Shown: positions 27,696-37,349 of the stretch, one piece after another | Position numbering within the stretch: position 1 is the first letter of the stretch | Layout of the letters: each line of letters starts with the position of its first letter | NCBI RefSeq assembly: GCF_019799925.1 | Contig: NZ_JABGCG010000003.1 | Coordinates: 310,001-374,000 of the forward strand | Direction: 5' to 3' | Origin: Blastococcus sp. CPCC 205250 | Lineage (GTDB): Bacteria > Actinomycetota > Actinomycetes > Mycobacteriales > Geodermatophilaceae | DNA: 64,000 bases | Program-made: the position numbers and the translations under genes | Notes under the pieces: model-generated | The model's database searches: none | The model's input: the letters and a program-made list of their open reading frames with translations, nothing else | What the model was told of the DNA's origin: nothing

Positions 27696-29621
27696 ATGCC
27701 GACGTCCGTCACCATGCCCGCCCTGGGCGAGAGCGTCACCGAGGGCACGGTCACTCGATGGCTCAAGCAGGAGGGTGACCAGGTCGAGGCCGACGAGCCC
27801 CTCCTCGAGGTGTCGACCGACAAGGTCGACACCGAGATCCCCTCGCCCGCGTCCGGCGTGCTGACCAAGATCCTCGTGTCCGAGGACGAGACGGTCGACG
27901 TCGGCGCCGAGCTCGCGGTCATCGGTGGGGACGGCGACGGCGGCGGTGGGGACGCCGGCGCCCCGCCCGCCTCGGCCGAGGACGCCGACACCCCGCAGAC
28001 GCCCGACCAGCAGGTGCAGGACGCCGACCCGGCGACCGACGCCGACGCCGGCCAGCCTGCACCGGCGGCCGCGGCACCCGCGTCCTCCGGCGACGGTGGT
28101 CAGGGCGGTCAGGGTGGTCAGGGCGGTGGCCAGGGCGGCGGCGACGGCACCCCGGTGACCATGCCGGCCCTCGGCGAGAGCGTCACCGAGGGCACCGTCA
28201 CCCGCTGGCTCAAGGCCGTGGGCGACGAGGTGGCCGCCGACGAGCCGCTGCTCGAGGTCTCCACCGACAAGGTCGACACGGAGATCCCCGCGCCGGTCGC
28301 GGGCACGCTGCTGTCCATCTCGGTCCAGGAGGACGAGACCGTCGAGGTCGGCGCCCAGCTCGCCGTCATCGGCAGCGGGTCGGCCGGCGCTGCGCCCGCG
28401 GCCCAGCCGCAGCAGGAGGCGCCCCAGCAGAGCGCCCCCCAGCAGTCCCAGCCCCAGCAGGCAGCCCCGCAGCAGGCGGCGCCGGAGCCCGAGGAGCAGA
28501 CCTCGACGGCGCAGCCGGCCTCGGAGATCCCCGGCGGGGACTACGGCTCCAGCGGTTCGATGCCGACCGCGTCCCCCACCGACGCGCCGTCGCCCGCGCA
28601 GGCAGTCGCCCCCCAGGCGCCCGCTGCCTCGGCCCCGGCGAACGGCCAGGCGTCCTCCGGTGACGGCGGCGGCCAGTACGTCACCCCGCTGGTGCGCCGG
28701 CTCGCCGCCGACCAGGGCGTCGACCTGTCCACCGTGACGGGGACCGGCGTCGGCGGCCGGATCCGCAAGCAGGACGTCCTGGCCGCCGCCGAGCAGGCGC
28801 AGCAGGCGCAGCAGCCCGCGCCCGCCGCCGCACCGGCGTCCTCCGCGCCGGCCGGCCGGTCGGCGACCCCGTCGCCGGCGGCGCAGCCGGACACCTCGCT
28901 GCGCGGCCGCACGGAGAAGATGCCGCGGCTGCGCAAGGTCATCGCGCAGCGGATGGTCGAGTCGCTGGCGATCAGCGCCCAGCTCACCACCGTGGTCGAG
29001 GCCGACGTCACGCGGATCGCGACGCTGCGCAACCGCGCCAAGCGGGACTTCGAGGCCCGCGAGGGCGTCAAGCTCTCCTTCCTCCCCTTCTTCGCGAAGG
29101 CGGCGGTCGAGGCGCTGAAGTCCTACCCGTCGGTGAACTCCTCGGTCGACATGGAGGCCGGCACGGTCACCTACCACGACGCCGAGAACCTCGGCATCGC
29201 GGTGGACACCGACCGCGGCCTGCTCGTGCCGGTCATCCACGGCGCCGGCGACCTCAGCATCGGCGGGCTGGCCCGCAAGATCGCCGACCTGGCCGACCGG
29301 ACCCGGAACAACAAGGTCAGCCCGGACGAGCTCGGCGGCGGCACCTTCACGCTGACCAACACCGGCAGCCGGGGCGCGCTGTTCGACACGCCGATCATCA
29401 ACCAGCCGCAGGTGGCCATCCTCGGCACGGGGTCGGTCGTGAAGCGTCCGGTCGTCGTCTCCGACCCCGACCTCGGCGAGGTCATCGCGGTCCGCTCGAT
29501 GGTCTACCTGGCGCTGACCTACGACCACCGGATCGTCGACGGCGCCGACGCGGCCCGCTTCCTCACCGCGGTGCGCGAGCGGCTCGAGGCCGGCCAGTTC
29601 GAGGGCGAGCTCGGGCTCTGA
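27696..29621 (+). CDS. sucB: E2 acyltransferase with two lipoyl domains (SucB/DlaT type)
   Basis: The 641-residue E2 has two nearly identical lipoyl domains with lipoylated lysines at 43 and 192 ([12 protein letters not shown]), joined by Gly/Gln- and Ala/Pro/Gln-rich linkers, a peripheral subunit-binding domain (about 328-366), and a catalytic domain with His611 and Asp615 in DHRIVDG. It is usually annotated as the 2-oxoglutarate dehydrogenase E2, but the M. tuberculosis orthologue DlaT (Rv2215) is the pyruvate dehydrogenase E2 and part of a peroxynitrite reductase. AAGGAG lies 9 nt before the ATG. lpdA is next door and lipB/lipA follow further on. Confidence 0.94.
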   Translation: MPTSVTMPALGESVTEGTVTRWLKQEGDQVEADEPLLEVSTDKVDTEIPSPASGVLTKILVSEDETVDVGAELAVIGGDGDGGGGDAGAPPASAEDADTPQTPDQQVQDADPATDADAGQPAPAAAAPASSGDGGQGGQGGQGGGQGGGDGTPVTMPALGESVTEGTVTRWLKAVGDEVAADEPLLEVSTDKVDTEIPAPVAGTLLSISVQEDETVEVGAQLAVIGSGSAGAAPAAQPQQEAPQQSAPQQSQPQQAAPQQAAPEPEEQTSTAQPASEIPGGDYGSSGSMPTASPTDAPSPAQAVAPQAPAASAPANGQASSGDGGGQYVTPLVRRLAADQGVDLSTVTGTGVGGRIRKQDVLAAAEQAQQAQQPAPAAAPASSAPAGRSATPSPAAQPDTSLRGRTEKMPRLRKVIAQRMVESLAISAQLTTVVEADVTRIATLRNRAKRDFEAREGVKLSFLPFFAKAAVEALKSYPSVNSSVDMEAGTVTYHDAENLGIAVDTDRGLLVPVIHGAGDLSIGGLARKIADLADRTRNNKVSPDELGGGTFTLTNTGSRGALFDTPIINQPQVAILGTGSVVKRPVVVSDPDLGEVIAVRSMVYLALTYDHRIVDGADAARFLTAVRERLEAGQFEGELGL

Positions 29622-29629
29622 GCACGTCC

Positions 29630-29663
29630 CGGAGGGGCCCCGGCGCACGCCGGGGCCCCTCCG
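29630..29663. terminator. Long perfect hairpin after lpdA-sucB
   Basis: Arms 29630-29645 and 29648-29663 are complementary over 16 positions around a very short loop, starting 8 nt after the sucB stop. Confidence 0.82.
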
Positions 29664-29691
29664 TTCTGCCCGCTCCCCCGGAGGTGTCTCG

Positions 29692-30597
29692 TTGAGGATC
29701 GCCGTCACCGGCTCGTCCGGCCTGATCGGTTCCCGGCTCGTCCCCGCGCTGGTCGAGGACGGCCACGACGTGCTGCGCCTGGTCCGCCGCACACCGCGCA
29801 CGGCCGACGAGCACCGGTGGGACCCCCAGCACCAGCGGATCGACCCCGCGCTGCTGGCCGACGTCGACGCGGTGGTCAACCTCGCCGGCACCGGGGTCGG
29901 GGACAAGCGCTGGAGCGAGAAGCGCAAGCAGGAGATCCTGCGCAGCCGCGTCGACGCGACCACCACGGTGGCCACGGCCCTCGCGGCCGCGGCGGCCGAC
30001 GACCCCGGCCGGCCGCGGGTGCTGCTCTCGGCATCGGCGGTGGGCTGGTACGGCGACACCGGCGACCGGGTGGTGCGGGAGAACGCCCCGGCCGGCACGG
30101 ACTTCCTGGCCCACGTGTGCGAGCAGTGGGAGACCGCGACGGCACCCGCGGAGCAGGCCGGCATCCGCGTCGTGAGGCTGCGGACCGGCCTGGTGCTCGG
30201 CCGCGGGGGTCTGCTGGGCAGGCTCGCGCCGCTGTTCAAGCTGGGTCTCGGCGGCCGGCTGGGCTCGGGCGGTCAGTACTGGCCGTGGATCAGCCTCACC
30301 GACGAGGTCGACGCCATCCGCTTCCTGCTCACCGCTCCGGTGTCCGGGCCGGTGAACCTGACCGGGCCCGCGCCGGTGACCAACGCCGAGTTCACGCGGG
30401 CGCTGGGGACGGTGCTGCGGCGGCCGACGCTCCTGCCGGTGCCGGGGTTCGCGCTGCGGACCGCGCTGGGCGAGTTCGCCCCGGTCGGGGTCCTCGCCGG
30501 CCAGCGCGCGGTCCCCGCCGCGCTGGAGACGGCGGGCTTCACCTGGACCCACCCCGACGTCACGTCGGCCCTGCGCGCGGCGCTCGGCCGGGACTGA
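29692..30597 (+). CDS. TIGR01777 family epimerase-like SDR protein
   Basis: The 301-residue protein has an N-terminal Rossmann motif (VTGSSGLIGSRLVPAL) and the family's VNLAGTGVGDKRWSEKRK, SASAVGWYGDTGD and FKLGLGGRLGSGGQYWPWISLTDEVDA, matching TIGR01777 (YfcH/Rv2216). The reaction is unknown. The rare TTG start at 29692 is supported by a strong GGAGGTG 6 nt upstream and by homologue length. It sits in the conserved dlaT-Rv2216-lipB-lipA order, interrupted here by the 30.6-36.6 kb block. Confidence 0.9.
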   Translation: MRIAVTGSSGLIGSRLVPALVEDGHDVLRLVRRTPRTADEHRWDPQHQRIDPALLADVDAVVNLAGTGVGDKRWSEKRKQEILRSRVDATTTVATALAAAAADDPGRPRVLLSASAVGWYGDTGDRVVRENAPAGTDFLAHVCEQWETATAPAEQAGIRVVRLRTGLVLGRGGLLGRLAPLFKLGLGGRLGSGGQYWPWISLTDEVDAIRFLLTAPVSGPVNLTGPAPVTNAEFTRALGTVLRRPTLLPVPGFALRTALGEFAPVGVLAGQRAVPAALETAGFTWTHPDVTSALRAALGRD

Positions 30598-30618
30598 CCC
30601 GCCGCTCAGCCCCGCCCC

Positions 30619-32217
30619 TCAGCCCGGCCTCGTCGCACCGGCGATGAGCCAGCCGCCCGGGCCGGGCACCAGCTCCAGCACCACCGGTGCCGTCGCCCGC
30701 CCGGGCGCACGCGACAGCTCCGGCCCGTCCGGATCACCGGCCGGCACGACGCCGTAGCCGGTCCAGCCGTCCCGGAGCTCGACGCGGACCGCACCGGCCG
30801 ACTCCACGACCACCACGGGGCCCTCCGCCCGCGGCGCGAAGCCGGCCAGCCGCTGCCCGGCCTCGGCCAGCGCCCGGATCGCGGTCTCGTCGGCGGCCCA
30901 CAGCGCGCTCCCGGCGGCATAGACGCCGGCGAGCCCGGCCGGGTCCGCGCGGGTGAACGCGTCGGCGCGGCGCGCGTACAGCTCCTGGACCACGGCCAGC
31001 CAGTCGGTCGGTTCCGCGGAGGGGACGGCCGGCGCGGCCTCCGCCGCCGCCCGTGGCGTCGCAGCGGCGGTGGACGGCGCGGGCACCGCCGCGGGTTCCG
31101 CCGCGGTCCCCGCCCACCGGGCGCCCACCCAGCTCGCCCCGCCGAGCAGGACGGCGACGGCCAGCAGCACGCCGGCGGCCCGGGAGGGCCGGCCGGTGGC
31201 GGGGAGCACCAGCCGCGGCCGGCGGGTGGGCGCCGCCGGCTCGGGCACCCGCCGCCGGCCCAGCTGGTGCGTCAGCTCGGTGCGCGGCCCGCGCCCGGTG
31301 ACGCCCAGCTCGGCGTCGGGCACCCCGGCCACCGGCAGGCGCACCGGTTCGGGCCGGCAGGCGTGCCGCAGGTCGAGCGCGAACTCCGCCGCCGTCGGCC
31401 GGTCGGCGGGGTCGGCCGCCAGGCCCCGGGCGATGACCTCCCGCAGCGCCGGCGGTGCCTCGGGCGCCAGCAGGTCCAGGTCGGGCAGCTCACCGGCCGC
31501 CGCGACGGCCAGCGTGTCGGCCGGGGTGGCGGCGTTCCAGGGGGCGACCCCGGTCAGGGCGTGGAAGGCCGCGGCGGCCGCGCCGAACACGTCCGACGCC
31601 GGGCCCGGCGCCCCGCCGCCGGCCACGGTCGGGTCGACGTAGGCGGGGGTCACCTCCCCGGCGGCCGCCTCCCCGAGGACCCGGGCGACGCCGAGGTCGG
31701 TGAGCACCGGCCGGCCCTCGGCGGTGAAGACGACGTTGCCCGGGGAGAGGTCGCCGTGCACGACCCCCGCCGCGTGGGCGTGCGCCAGGGCGGCCGCGAC
31801 GGGCGAGACGGCCGTGACCACCTCGCCGGGCCGCAGCCGTCCCCGCCGCGCGAGCAGGGCGGCGAGGCTGCCGCCCGCCAGCAGCTCGAGCACCAGGGCG
31901 ACCCGGGCCCGGCCGCCGCGGCGCGGCTGGTGCACGACCTCGACCAGCCGGACCAGGTGCGGGTGGTCCAGCTCCCCGAGCAGCTCGGCCTCGCGGGCCT
32001 GCCGGTCGGGGTCGCCGGCGACGAGCACCTTGACCGCCACCGGCTCCCCACCGCCGCGGGGCACCGCCCGCCACACCTCGCCCGAGCCGCCGCGGCCCAA
32101 GAGCTCCTCCAGGCGGTAGCCCGGCACCACGGGGGGCTCGGGGACGGGATCGACGCTCTGCTCCGGCACGCGCGGCACCGTAGGCGGGACCGGCTGCCGT
32201 CCGCTGCCGTCGTCCAC
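30619..32217 (-). CDS. Membrane Ser/Thr protein kinase with atypical catalytic motifs
   Basis: The 532-residue protein has a kinase domain (about 34-290), a Pro/Ala-rich linker, one membrane helix (about 345-368) and an extracellular domain of unknown type (about 395-532). The glycine loop LLGRGGSGEVW and Lys63 are present. The catalytic loop reads HGDLSPGN (Asp156, Asn161) instead of HRD, DFG is DLG (Asp174), and the activation-segment APE is VDP. The catalytic residues are intact, so it is probably active but not regulated by activation-loop phosphorylation in the usual way. GTG 32217 lies 12 nt after the DUF6461 gene, so the two are co-transcribed. Confidence 0.87.
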   Translation of the reverse strand: MDDGSGRQPVPPTVPRVPEQSVDPVPEPPVVPGYRLEELLGRGGSGEVWRAVPRGGGEPVAVKVLVAGDPDRQAREAELLGELDHPHLVRLVEVVHQPRRGGRARVALVLELLAGGSLAALLARRGRLRPGEVVTAVSPVAAALAHAHAAGVVHGDLSPGNVVFTAEGRPVLTDLGVARVLGEAAAGEVTPAYVDPTVAGGGAPGPASDVFGAAAAAFHALTGVAPWNAATPADTLAVAAAGELPDLDLLAPEAPPALREVIARGLAADPADRPTAAEFALDLRHACRPEPVRLPVAGVPDAELGVTGRGPRTELTHQLGRRRVPEPAAPTRRPRLVLPATGRPSRAAGVLLAVAVLLGGASWVGARWAGTAAEPAAVPAPSTAAATPRAAAEAAPAVPSAEPTDWLAVVQELYARRADAFTRADPAGLAGVYAAGSALWAADETAIRALAEAGQRLAGFAPRAEGPVVVVESAGAVRVELRDGWTGYGVVPAGDPDGPELSRAPGRATAPVVLELVPGPGGWLIAGATRPG

Positions 32218-32229
32218 AGGCTCCGGCGG

Positions 32230-33612
32230 CTACAGCCGCTGCAGCGTCACCGAGCCCCGCCGCGGCCGGACGAGGACCCGCACGACGTCGCGGTCGCCCA
32301 CCTCGACGTCGAGATCCTCGCCGCCGGACCACCGGGCCCGCGCGCGGACCGTGTGCGGACCGGCGGGGAGCGGGACGACGGCGGTGTCCCCCCGCTGCAG
32401 GGCGGCGACCTCGCTCCCGTCCACCTCGACGCGGACGGTCAGCGGGAGCAGGCGGTCCTCGAGGGGCCGGGCCAGACGCAGGACCGCCCCGGCCGACCGG
32501 TCCGCGCCGGCGGTCAGCCAGGTGTCCCGGGCTGTCTCGCGCAGCCAGCCGGGCTCGACGTGCACGCCGGTCAGCCGCCGGGCCAGCTCGAGGGCGAGGG
32601 CCTCCGGGTCGGCGTCCTCGTCGCCGAAGGGCAGCCCCTCCTCCTCGGGGAGCCGGTCGCCGTCGGTCTCGTCGTCGGCCGGGGCGAACAGCGGGTCGAA
32701 GCTGCGGACCACCGCGCCGCTGCGGGCGGCGGTGAACGCCATGTGGGCGTTGACGTTCCAGAAGACGGAGACCGCGTCGCCCTCGCGGGACAGGGCCGCC
32801 AGCACGTCGTGGTCCGCGCTGGAGAAGCCGTTCGGCTCGACGACGACGACCGCTCCGCCGAGCTCGGCGAGCTGCACGGGGTGCGCGGCCACCCGCGGGT
32901 CCTGCAGCTCCTCGGCGTCGGCGAACGTCAGCCGGCGCCGGGTGCCCTCCTCCAGAGCCAGCACCTCCGCCACCTCGCGGAGCGGGAGGCCCCGCACGAT
33001 CGTGACCGTGGCGGCCTCGAGGTCGTCGTCGGGGCCGGTGGGCGGCACGGGCAGCCACGTCGCGGCGTCCGTGGTGGAGGTCGGCCACCGGCTCTCCAGG
33101 AGCCACTCCCCGTCGAGTTGGACACCGGTCACGCGCTCGAGCAGTTCGACGGCGAGGTACTGCGGGTCGGCGTCCTCCTCGCCGAAGGGGAGGCCGGCCT
33201 CCTCCGGGAGCGGGTCGCCGTGCGGCCCCGGACCGGTCGCGGGGTCCCGCGGGTCGAACGACCGCACGACCTCGCCGTCGCGCGCGAGGGAGAACGACAT
33301 CACCGCGTTGACGTTCCAGTACACCGACACCGCGGTCCCGCCGCCCCGCGACAGGGGCCCGAGGACCTCGTCCTGTGCCCCGCCCCAGCCGTTGGGCTCG
33401 ACGACGACGAGCCAGCCGTCCCGCTCCCCGACCATGACCGTGAACTCGGCGGCGTCGTCCCACTCCCAGGAGTCCCAGGCCTCCTCGAAGGTGGCCGGGT
33501 GCTCCGTCGCCTCCTGCAGGCGGAACACCCGGCCGACCGTGCGCAGGTCCGATCCGCGGACGAGGGTGATGGTCACCGCCTCGACGCCGTCCGACCAGCT
33601 GTGGTCGCGCAT
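32230..33612 (-). CDS. Tandem DUF6461 protein with C-terminal beta-sandwich
   Basis: The 460-residue protein contains two homologous copies (about 8-160 and 190-345) of an actinobacterial domain I take to be DUF6461. Each copy has VTIxxVRG, VVVVEPNGxxxA, AVSVxWNVNAxMxF and VVRSFDP, ending in DADPxxLAxELxxRxTGV. A C-terminal part of about 90 residues looks like an Ig-type beta sandwich. The function is unknown. ATG 33612 has GGAGGAG upstream. It precedes the kinase gene by 12 nt and so may be its partner or substrate; that is inference. Confidence 0.82.
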   Translation of the reverse strand: MRDHSWSDGVEAVTITLVRGSDLRTVGRVFRLQEATEHPATFEEAWDSWEWDDAAEFTVMVGERDGWLVVVEPNGWGGAQDEVLGPLSRGGGTAVSVYWNVNAVMSFSLARDGEVVRSFDPRDPATGPGPHGDPLPEEAGLPFGEEDADPQYLAVELLERVTGVQLDGEWLLESRWPTSTTDAATWLPVPPTGPDDDLEAATVTIVRGLPLREVAEVLALEEGTRRRLTFADAEELQDPRVAAHPVQLAELGGAVVVVEPNGFSSADHDVLAALSREGDAVSVFWNVNAHMAFTAARSGAVVRSFDPLFAPADDETDGDRLPEEEGLPFGDEDADPEALALELARRLTGVHVEPGWLRETARDTWLTAGADRSAGAVLRLARPLEDRLLPLTVRVEVDGSEVAALQRGDTAVVPLPAGPHTVRARARWSGGEDLDVEVGDRDVVRVLVRPRRGSVTLQRL

Positions 33613-33732
33613 GCCGCTCCTCCGCAGGGTTCCGGCACCGGACTGTGCCGGGATGCCCGCGGCGCGGCAATCGCCCACCCGGGTGGTCGGCTCCAGCAGG
33701 TGGTCCGCCGTGCGGCGGCCTAGGTTCGACCC

Positions 33733-34977
33733 GTGTCCGTGCCCGTCCGCGCCGAGGTCGTCGTCGTCGGGGCCGGCCTGGCGGGACTGTCCGCCGCGAT
33801 CCGCCTCGCCGACGCCGGGTGCGACGTGCACGTGGTCGAGGCCGGGGGGCACGCCGGCGGTCGGCTGGCCACCGACCGGGTCGACGGCTTCGTCGTCGAC
33901 CGCGGCTTCCAGGTCCTCAACACCGGCTACCCGCGCGTGGCCGCCGACCTCGACGTGCCGGCGCTGGACATGGGCTTCTTCTGGCCCGGCGCGGTGCTGC
34001 GGGTCGACGGCCGCGTCTCCCGGGTGGTGGACCCCCGCCGGCACCCGGCGACGGCGCCGGCCACCCTGCGGGCGCCGATCGGCTCGCTGGTCGCCAAGGC
34101 GGCCATCGCCGTCTACTCGGCCCAGGCCGGCTACACCCCGGTCGACCGGCTGCTGCGGCAGCCCGAGACCTCGGCCGAGGTCCGCCTGAACGCTGCCGGT
34201 GTGGGCACCGAGGCGGTGGAGCGGTTCTTCCGGCCGTTCCTCGCCGGCGTGCTGCTCGAGTCGCGCCTGGAGACCTCCAGCCGCTACCTCGACCTGCTCT
34301 GGCGCAGCTTCGCCCGCGGGCGCACCGGGCTGCCCGCGCGGGGTCTGCAGGCGGTGGGCGAGCAGCTGGCCGCCCGGCTCGACCCGCAGAGGCTGCACCT
34401 CCACTCGAGGGTGAGCGAGGTGGCACCGGGCCGGGTCACGACGGCCGAGGGGACGGTCCGCGCGGACGCCGTCGTCGTCGCCACGGACCCCGACACCGCC
34501 GCCGCCCTGCTCCCCGGCCTCGACGCCGCCGCCCCGCGGCAGGTGACCACGCACCTGCACGTCCTGCCCACGTCGCCCTGGCGGGACCCGCTGATCGTCC
34601 TGGGCACCCCGGGCGGCCGCGTGGTGAACAGCGTCGTGCTCACCGACGCGCAGCCCGCCTACTCCCCCGACGGCCGGGCGCTGGTCTCCAGCTCCACGCT
34701 GGAGCCCACGTCCGAGGCCGAGGTCCGGGAGGAGGTCGCCCGGCTGCACGGCGTGCCGACGACGGAGCTGGCCCACCTCACGTCGGTCACCGTGCCGGGT
34801 GCGCAGCCGGCCGCCCTGCCGCCCCTGCAGCTGCGCCGGCCCGTGGATCTCGGCGACGGCGTGTACGTGTGCGGCGACCACCGCGACACCCCGTCCATCC
34901 AGGGCGCGATGGCCAGCGGAGCGCGGACCGCCCGGGCGGTCCTGCGGTCCCTGCGCCCGCCGGCTGGGGGGGCCTGA
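33733..34977 (+). CDS. FAD-dependent amine-oxidase/phytoene-desaturase-like oxidoreductase
   Basis: The 414-residue protein has the dinucleotide-binding VVVGAGLAGLSAAIRLADAG followed by GGHAGGRLATDR and a C-terminal FAD motif, VYVCGDHRDTPSIQGAMASG. It belongs to the protoporphyrinogen-oxidase / carotene-desaturase-like group; no substrate can be assigned. TAGGTT lies 6 nt before the GTG, pointing to a leaderless transcript. Its stop overlaps the peptidase E start by 1 nt, so the two are translationally coupled. Confidence 0.88.
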   Translation: MSVPVRAEVVVVGAGLAGLSAAIRLADAGCDVHVVEAGGHAGGRLATDRVDGFVVDRGFQVLNTGYPRVAADLDVPALDMGFFWPGAVLRVDGRVSRVVDPRRHPATAPATLRAPIGSLVAKAAIAVYSAQAGYTPVDRLLRQPETSAEVRLNAAGVGTEAVERFFRPFLAGVLLESRLETSSRYLDLLWRSFARGRTGLPARGLQAVGEQLAARLDPQRLHLHSRVSEVAPGRVTTAEGTVRADAVVVATDPDTAAALLPGLDAAAPRQVTTHLHVLPTSPWRDPLIVLGTPGGRVVNSVVLTDAQPAYSPDGRALVSSSTLEPTSEAEVREEVARLHGVPTTELAHLTSVTVPGAQPAALPPLQLRRPVDLGDGVYVCGDHRDTPSIQGAMASGARTARAVLRSLRPPAGGA

Positions 34978-35711
34978 TGCCCGCCTCCGCCCCGACGATC
35001 CTGGCCACGAGCATCGGCTTCGACTCCCGCGGCCGCGGCCCCCACGACTGGGCGCCGGGGCCGGTGTTCGACCTGGCCGTCGAGCTCGCCGGCGCGCCGC
35101 CGGAGCCGCGGCTGTGCCACCTCGGCACGGCGACCGGTGACGATCCCGCGCGGATCGCCGGGGTCTACGGGGCGTTCGCCGGAAGCGCCGTGCGGGTCAG
35201 CCACCTGAGCCTGTTCCCCATGCCGACGGTGCCCGACGTGCGGGCGCACCTGCTGGCCCAGGACGTCGTCTGGGTGGGCGGCGGCAGCGTGGCGAACCTG
35301 CTCGCGGTGTGGCGGGTGCACGGCCTCGACGAGGTGTTCCGCGAGGTGTGGGAGGCCGGCGTCGTCCTCGGCGGGGTGTCGGCCGGGTCGCTGTGCTGGC
35401 ACGTCGGCGGCACCACCGACTCCTTCGGTCCCGACCTGCGGCCGGTGACGAACGGCCTGGCGCTCATCCCGGCCTCCAACAGCGTGCACTACGACTCCGA
35501 GGCCCAGCGCCGCCCGCTCTACCAGCGGCTGGTCGCCGACGGCACGCTGCCCGGCGGGCACGCCACCGACGACGGCGTCGGCCTGGTCTACCGCGGCACC
35601 GAGCTCGTCGAGGCGGTCGCCGACCGCCCGGGCAAGGGCGCCTACCGGGTCGAGCGCGGCCCCGACGGCACGGCGGTGGAGACGCGGCTGGAGCCCCGCC
35701 GCCTGCGCTGA
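34977..35711 (+). CDS. Peptidase E (S51) family protein
   Basis: The 244-residue protein has the S51 nucleophile elbow GGVSAGSLCW (Ser near residue 133) and VWVGGGSVANLLAVW upstream of it. Peptidase E cleaves N-terminal Asp-X dipeptides; related cyanophycinases also belong here. It is translationally coupled to the FAD oxidoreductase gene, which suggests co-expression rather than a shared pathway that I can name. Confidence 0.87.
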   Translation: MPASAPTILATSIGFDSRGRGPHDWAPGPVFDLAVELAGAPPEPRLCHLGTATGDDPARIAGVYGAFAGSAVRVSHLSLFPMPTVPDVRAHLLAQDVVWVGGGSVANLLAVWRVHGLDEVFREVWEAGVVLGGVSAGSLCWHVGGTTDSFGPDLRPVTNGLALIPASNSVHYDSEAQRRPLYQRLVADGTLPGGHATDDGVGLVYRGTELVEAVADRPGKGAYRVERGPDGTAVETRLEPRRLR

Positions 35712-35735
35712 CGGCCGCGCCGGTCCGGACCGGCG

Positions 35736-36596
35736 TCAGCGGGCGGTCGTCGCCGTGATCCCCTCGCTCCCGTGCCCCCGCTGGACCAGGTCCGCCAGGA
35801 GCGCGGCCACGTCCGCCAGGCCGCCGTCCCCGAGGACGGTGCCGGTCCGGAACGCGACGAGGCGGCGCACCACCTCCAGGTGCTGGCCGAGGTCGGCGGG
35901 CCCCGGGGGGTGCTCGCCGGTGCGGACCTCCCGCAGCGTCGCCGGCACCCCGGACACCACGTGCCCGAGCTGCGCCTGCGCCGTCTCCGCGAAGGCGTCG
36001 AGGTCGACGCCGGCGTCCCGGGCCGCGGCGAGGGCCCGCAGCAGGCCCAGCTGGGCGTCGTACCAGAGCCCGAACAGGGCGAGGTCCCAGAGCGCGGCGG
36101 CCTCCGCCGTCTCGCCGACGAACCGCGCCCGGCCCAGGGCCTCCAGCACGGTCCGGTGCTCGCCGAGCCCGGCCGCGGAGCCGCTGTACAGCAGCGTCGC
36201 CGCCCCGGCAAAGATCTGCGCGGCCGAGGCCTGGATGCCCGCCTGGAGACAGCGCGCCCCCAGCGCCGCCGCGTGCTCGGCGGTGAGCCGCGCCTCGGAC
36301 GGCGTCCCGGTGCACAGGACGACGACCGTTCGCCCTGCCAGGTCCTCCCGCACCCGCCGCAGGCAGTCCCGCACGACCGTGGGGTCCGGCAGGGCGAAGA
36401 ACGCCGGGTCCCCGGCGGCCACCGCCTCGGCGACGGAGCCCGCGGACCGGGCGCCCCGGCGCACCAGCTCCGCGACCGGGTCGGGGCTGCGGTTCCAGAC
36501 CACGACCGGTCGCCCTGCGTCGAGCAGCCGCCGTGTCACCGCGCGGCCGATGCTCCCGGTGCCGATCACCGCGACCGGGCCCGTCCGCTCCGCCAT
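35736..36596 (-). CDS. NAD(P)-dependent beta-hydroxyacid/imine-reductase-like dehydrogenase
   Basis: The 286-residue protein has an N-terminal NAD(P)-binding Rossmann fold ([21 protein letters not shown], then VVVWNRSPD) and an all-helical C-terminal domain beginning near [16 protein letters not shown], the arrangement of imine reductases and 6-phosphogluconate dehydrogenase-like proteins. The substrate is unknown. CACGCT lies 6 nt upstream of the ATG. It is divergent from lipB and convergent with the peptidase E gene. Confidence 0.85.
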   Translation of the reverse strand: MAERTGPVAVIGTGSIGRAVTRRLLDAGRPVVVWNRSPDPVAELVRRGARSAGSVAEAVAAGDPAFFALPDPTVVRDCLRRVREDLAGRTVVVLCTGTPSEARLTAEHAAALGARCLQAGIQASAAQIFAGAATLLYSGSAAGLGEHRTVLEALGRARFVGETAEAAALWDLALFGLWYDAQLGLLRALAAARDAGVDLDAFAETAQAQLGHVVSGVPATLREVRTGEHPPGPADLGQHLEVVRRLVAFRTGTVLGDGGLADVAALLADLVQRGHGSEGITATTAR

Positions 36597-36682
36597 GGCG
36601 CCAGCGTGCGACCTCCACCGCGCTGGAGGTCAACCCCGCGGCCGGGACCGGGCCCCCGCGGCACGGGCCTAGGCTGGACGGC

Positions 36683-37345
36683 GTGGCTGAGCTGACGGTG
36701 GTCCGGGCCGGAGTGGTCGACTACGAGGACGCCTGGGCGCGGCAGCGCGAGCTGCACGCCGCCCGCGTCGCGGGCACCGGGCCCGACACGATGCTGCTGC
36801 TGGAGCACCCGCCCGTGTACACCGCCGGGCGGCGCACCGAGCCGCACGAGCGGCCCTTCGACGGCACCCCGGTCATCGACGTCGACCGCGGCGGCAAGAT
36901 CACCTGGCACGGGCCCGGCCAGCTGGTCGGCTACCCGATCGTGGCCCTGCCCGATCCCGTCGACGTCGTCGCGCACGTCCGCCGGCTGGAGGACGCGCTC
37001 ATCGAGGTCTGCGCCGGCCTGGGCCTGGCCACCGAGCGGGTCGAGGGGCGCAGTGGCGTGTGGGTGCGCGCCGATGGGCCGGGCGGGGAGCTCCGTCGCC
37101 CCGACCGCAAGGTGGCGGCCATCGGCGTCCGGGTGGCCCGGGGGGTGACCATGCACGGCTTCGCCCTCAACTGCGACCCCGACATGTCCGCGTTCGCCAA
37201 CATGATCCCGTGCGGGATCGTCGACGCCGGCGCCACGTCGCTGACCGCGGAGCTCGGCCGGGATGTCACCGTCGCCGAGGTCCTCGACCCCGTCGAGGCC
37301 GCGATGCGCCGGGTGCTGTCGCTGCAGCCCGCCGCCACCGCCTGA
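36683..37345 (+). CDS. lipB: Octanoyl-[ACP]:protein N-octanoyltransferase
   Basis: LipB transfers octanoate from ACP to the lipoyl domains of E2 and GcvH, the first step of lipoate synthesis. The 220-residue protein has [18 protein letters not shown], the catalytic Lys in [11 protein letters not shown] and the catalytic Cys in NMIPCGI. TAGGCT is 7 nt before the GTG, so the transcript is likely leaderless. lipA follows about 6 kb downstream, separated by leuS and others; targets sucB/dlaT and gcvT are close by. Confidence 0.95.
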   Translation: MAELTVVRAGVVDYEDAWARQRELHAARVAGTGPDTMLLLEHPPVYTAGRRTEPHERPFDGTPVIDVDRGGKITWHGPGQLVGYPIVALPDPVDVVAHVRRLEDALIEVCAGLGLATERVEGRSGVWVRADGPGGELRRPDRKVAAIGVRVARGVTMHGFALNCDPDMSAFANMIPCGIVDAGATSLTAELGRDVTVAEVLDPVEAAMRRVLSLQPAATA

Positions 37346-37349
37346 CCGC

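Noticed and set aside
31267..33723. A plus-strand open frame of about 800 codons
   Set aside because: Antisense to the kinase and DUF6461 genes, which show clear homology; the translation has no recognisable features.
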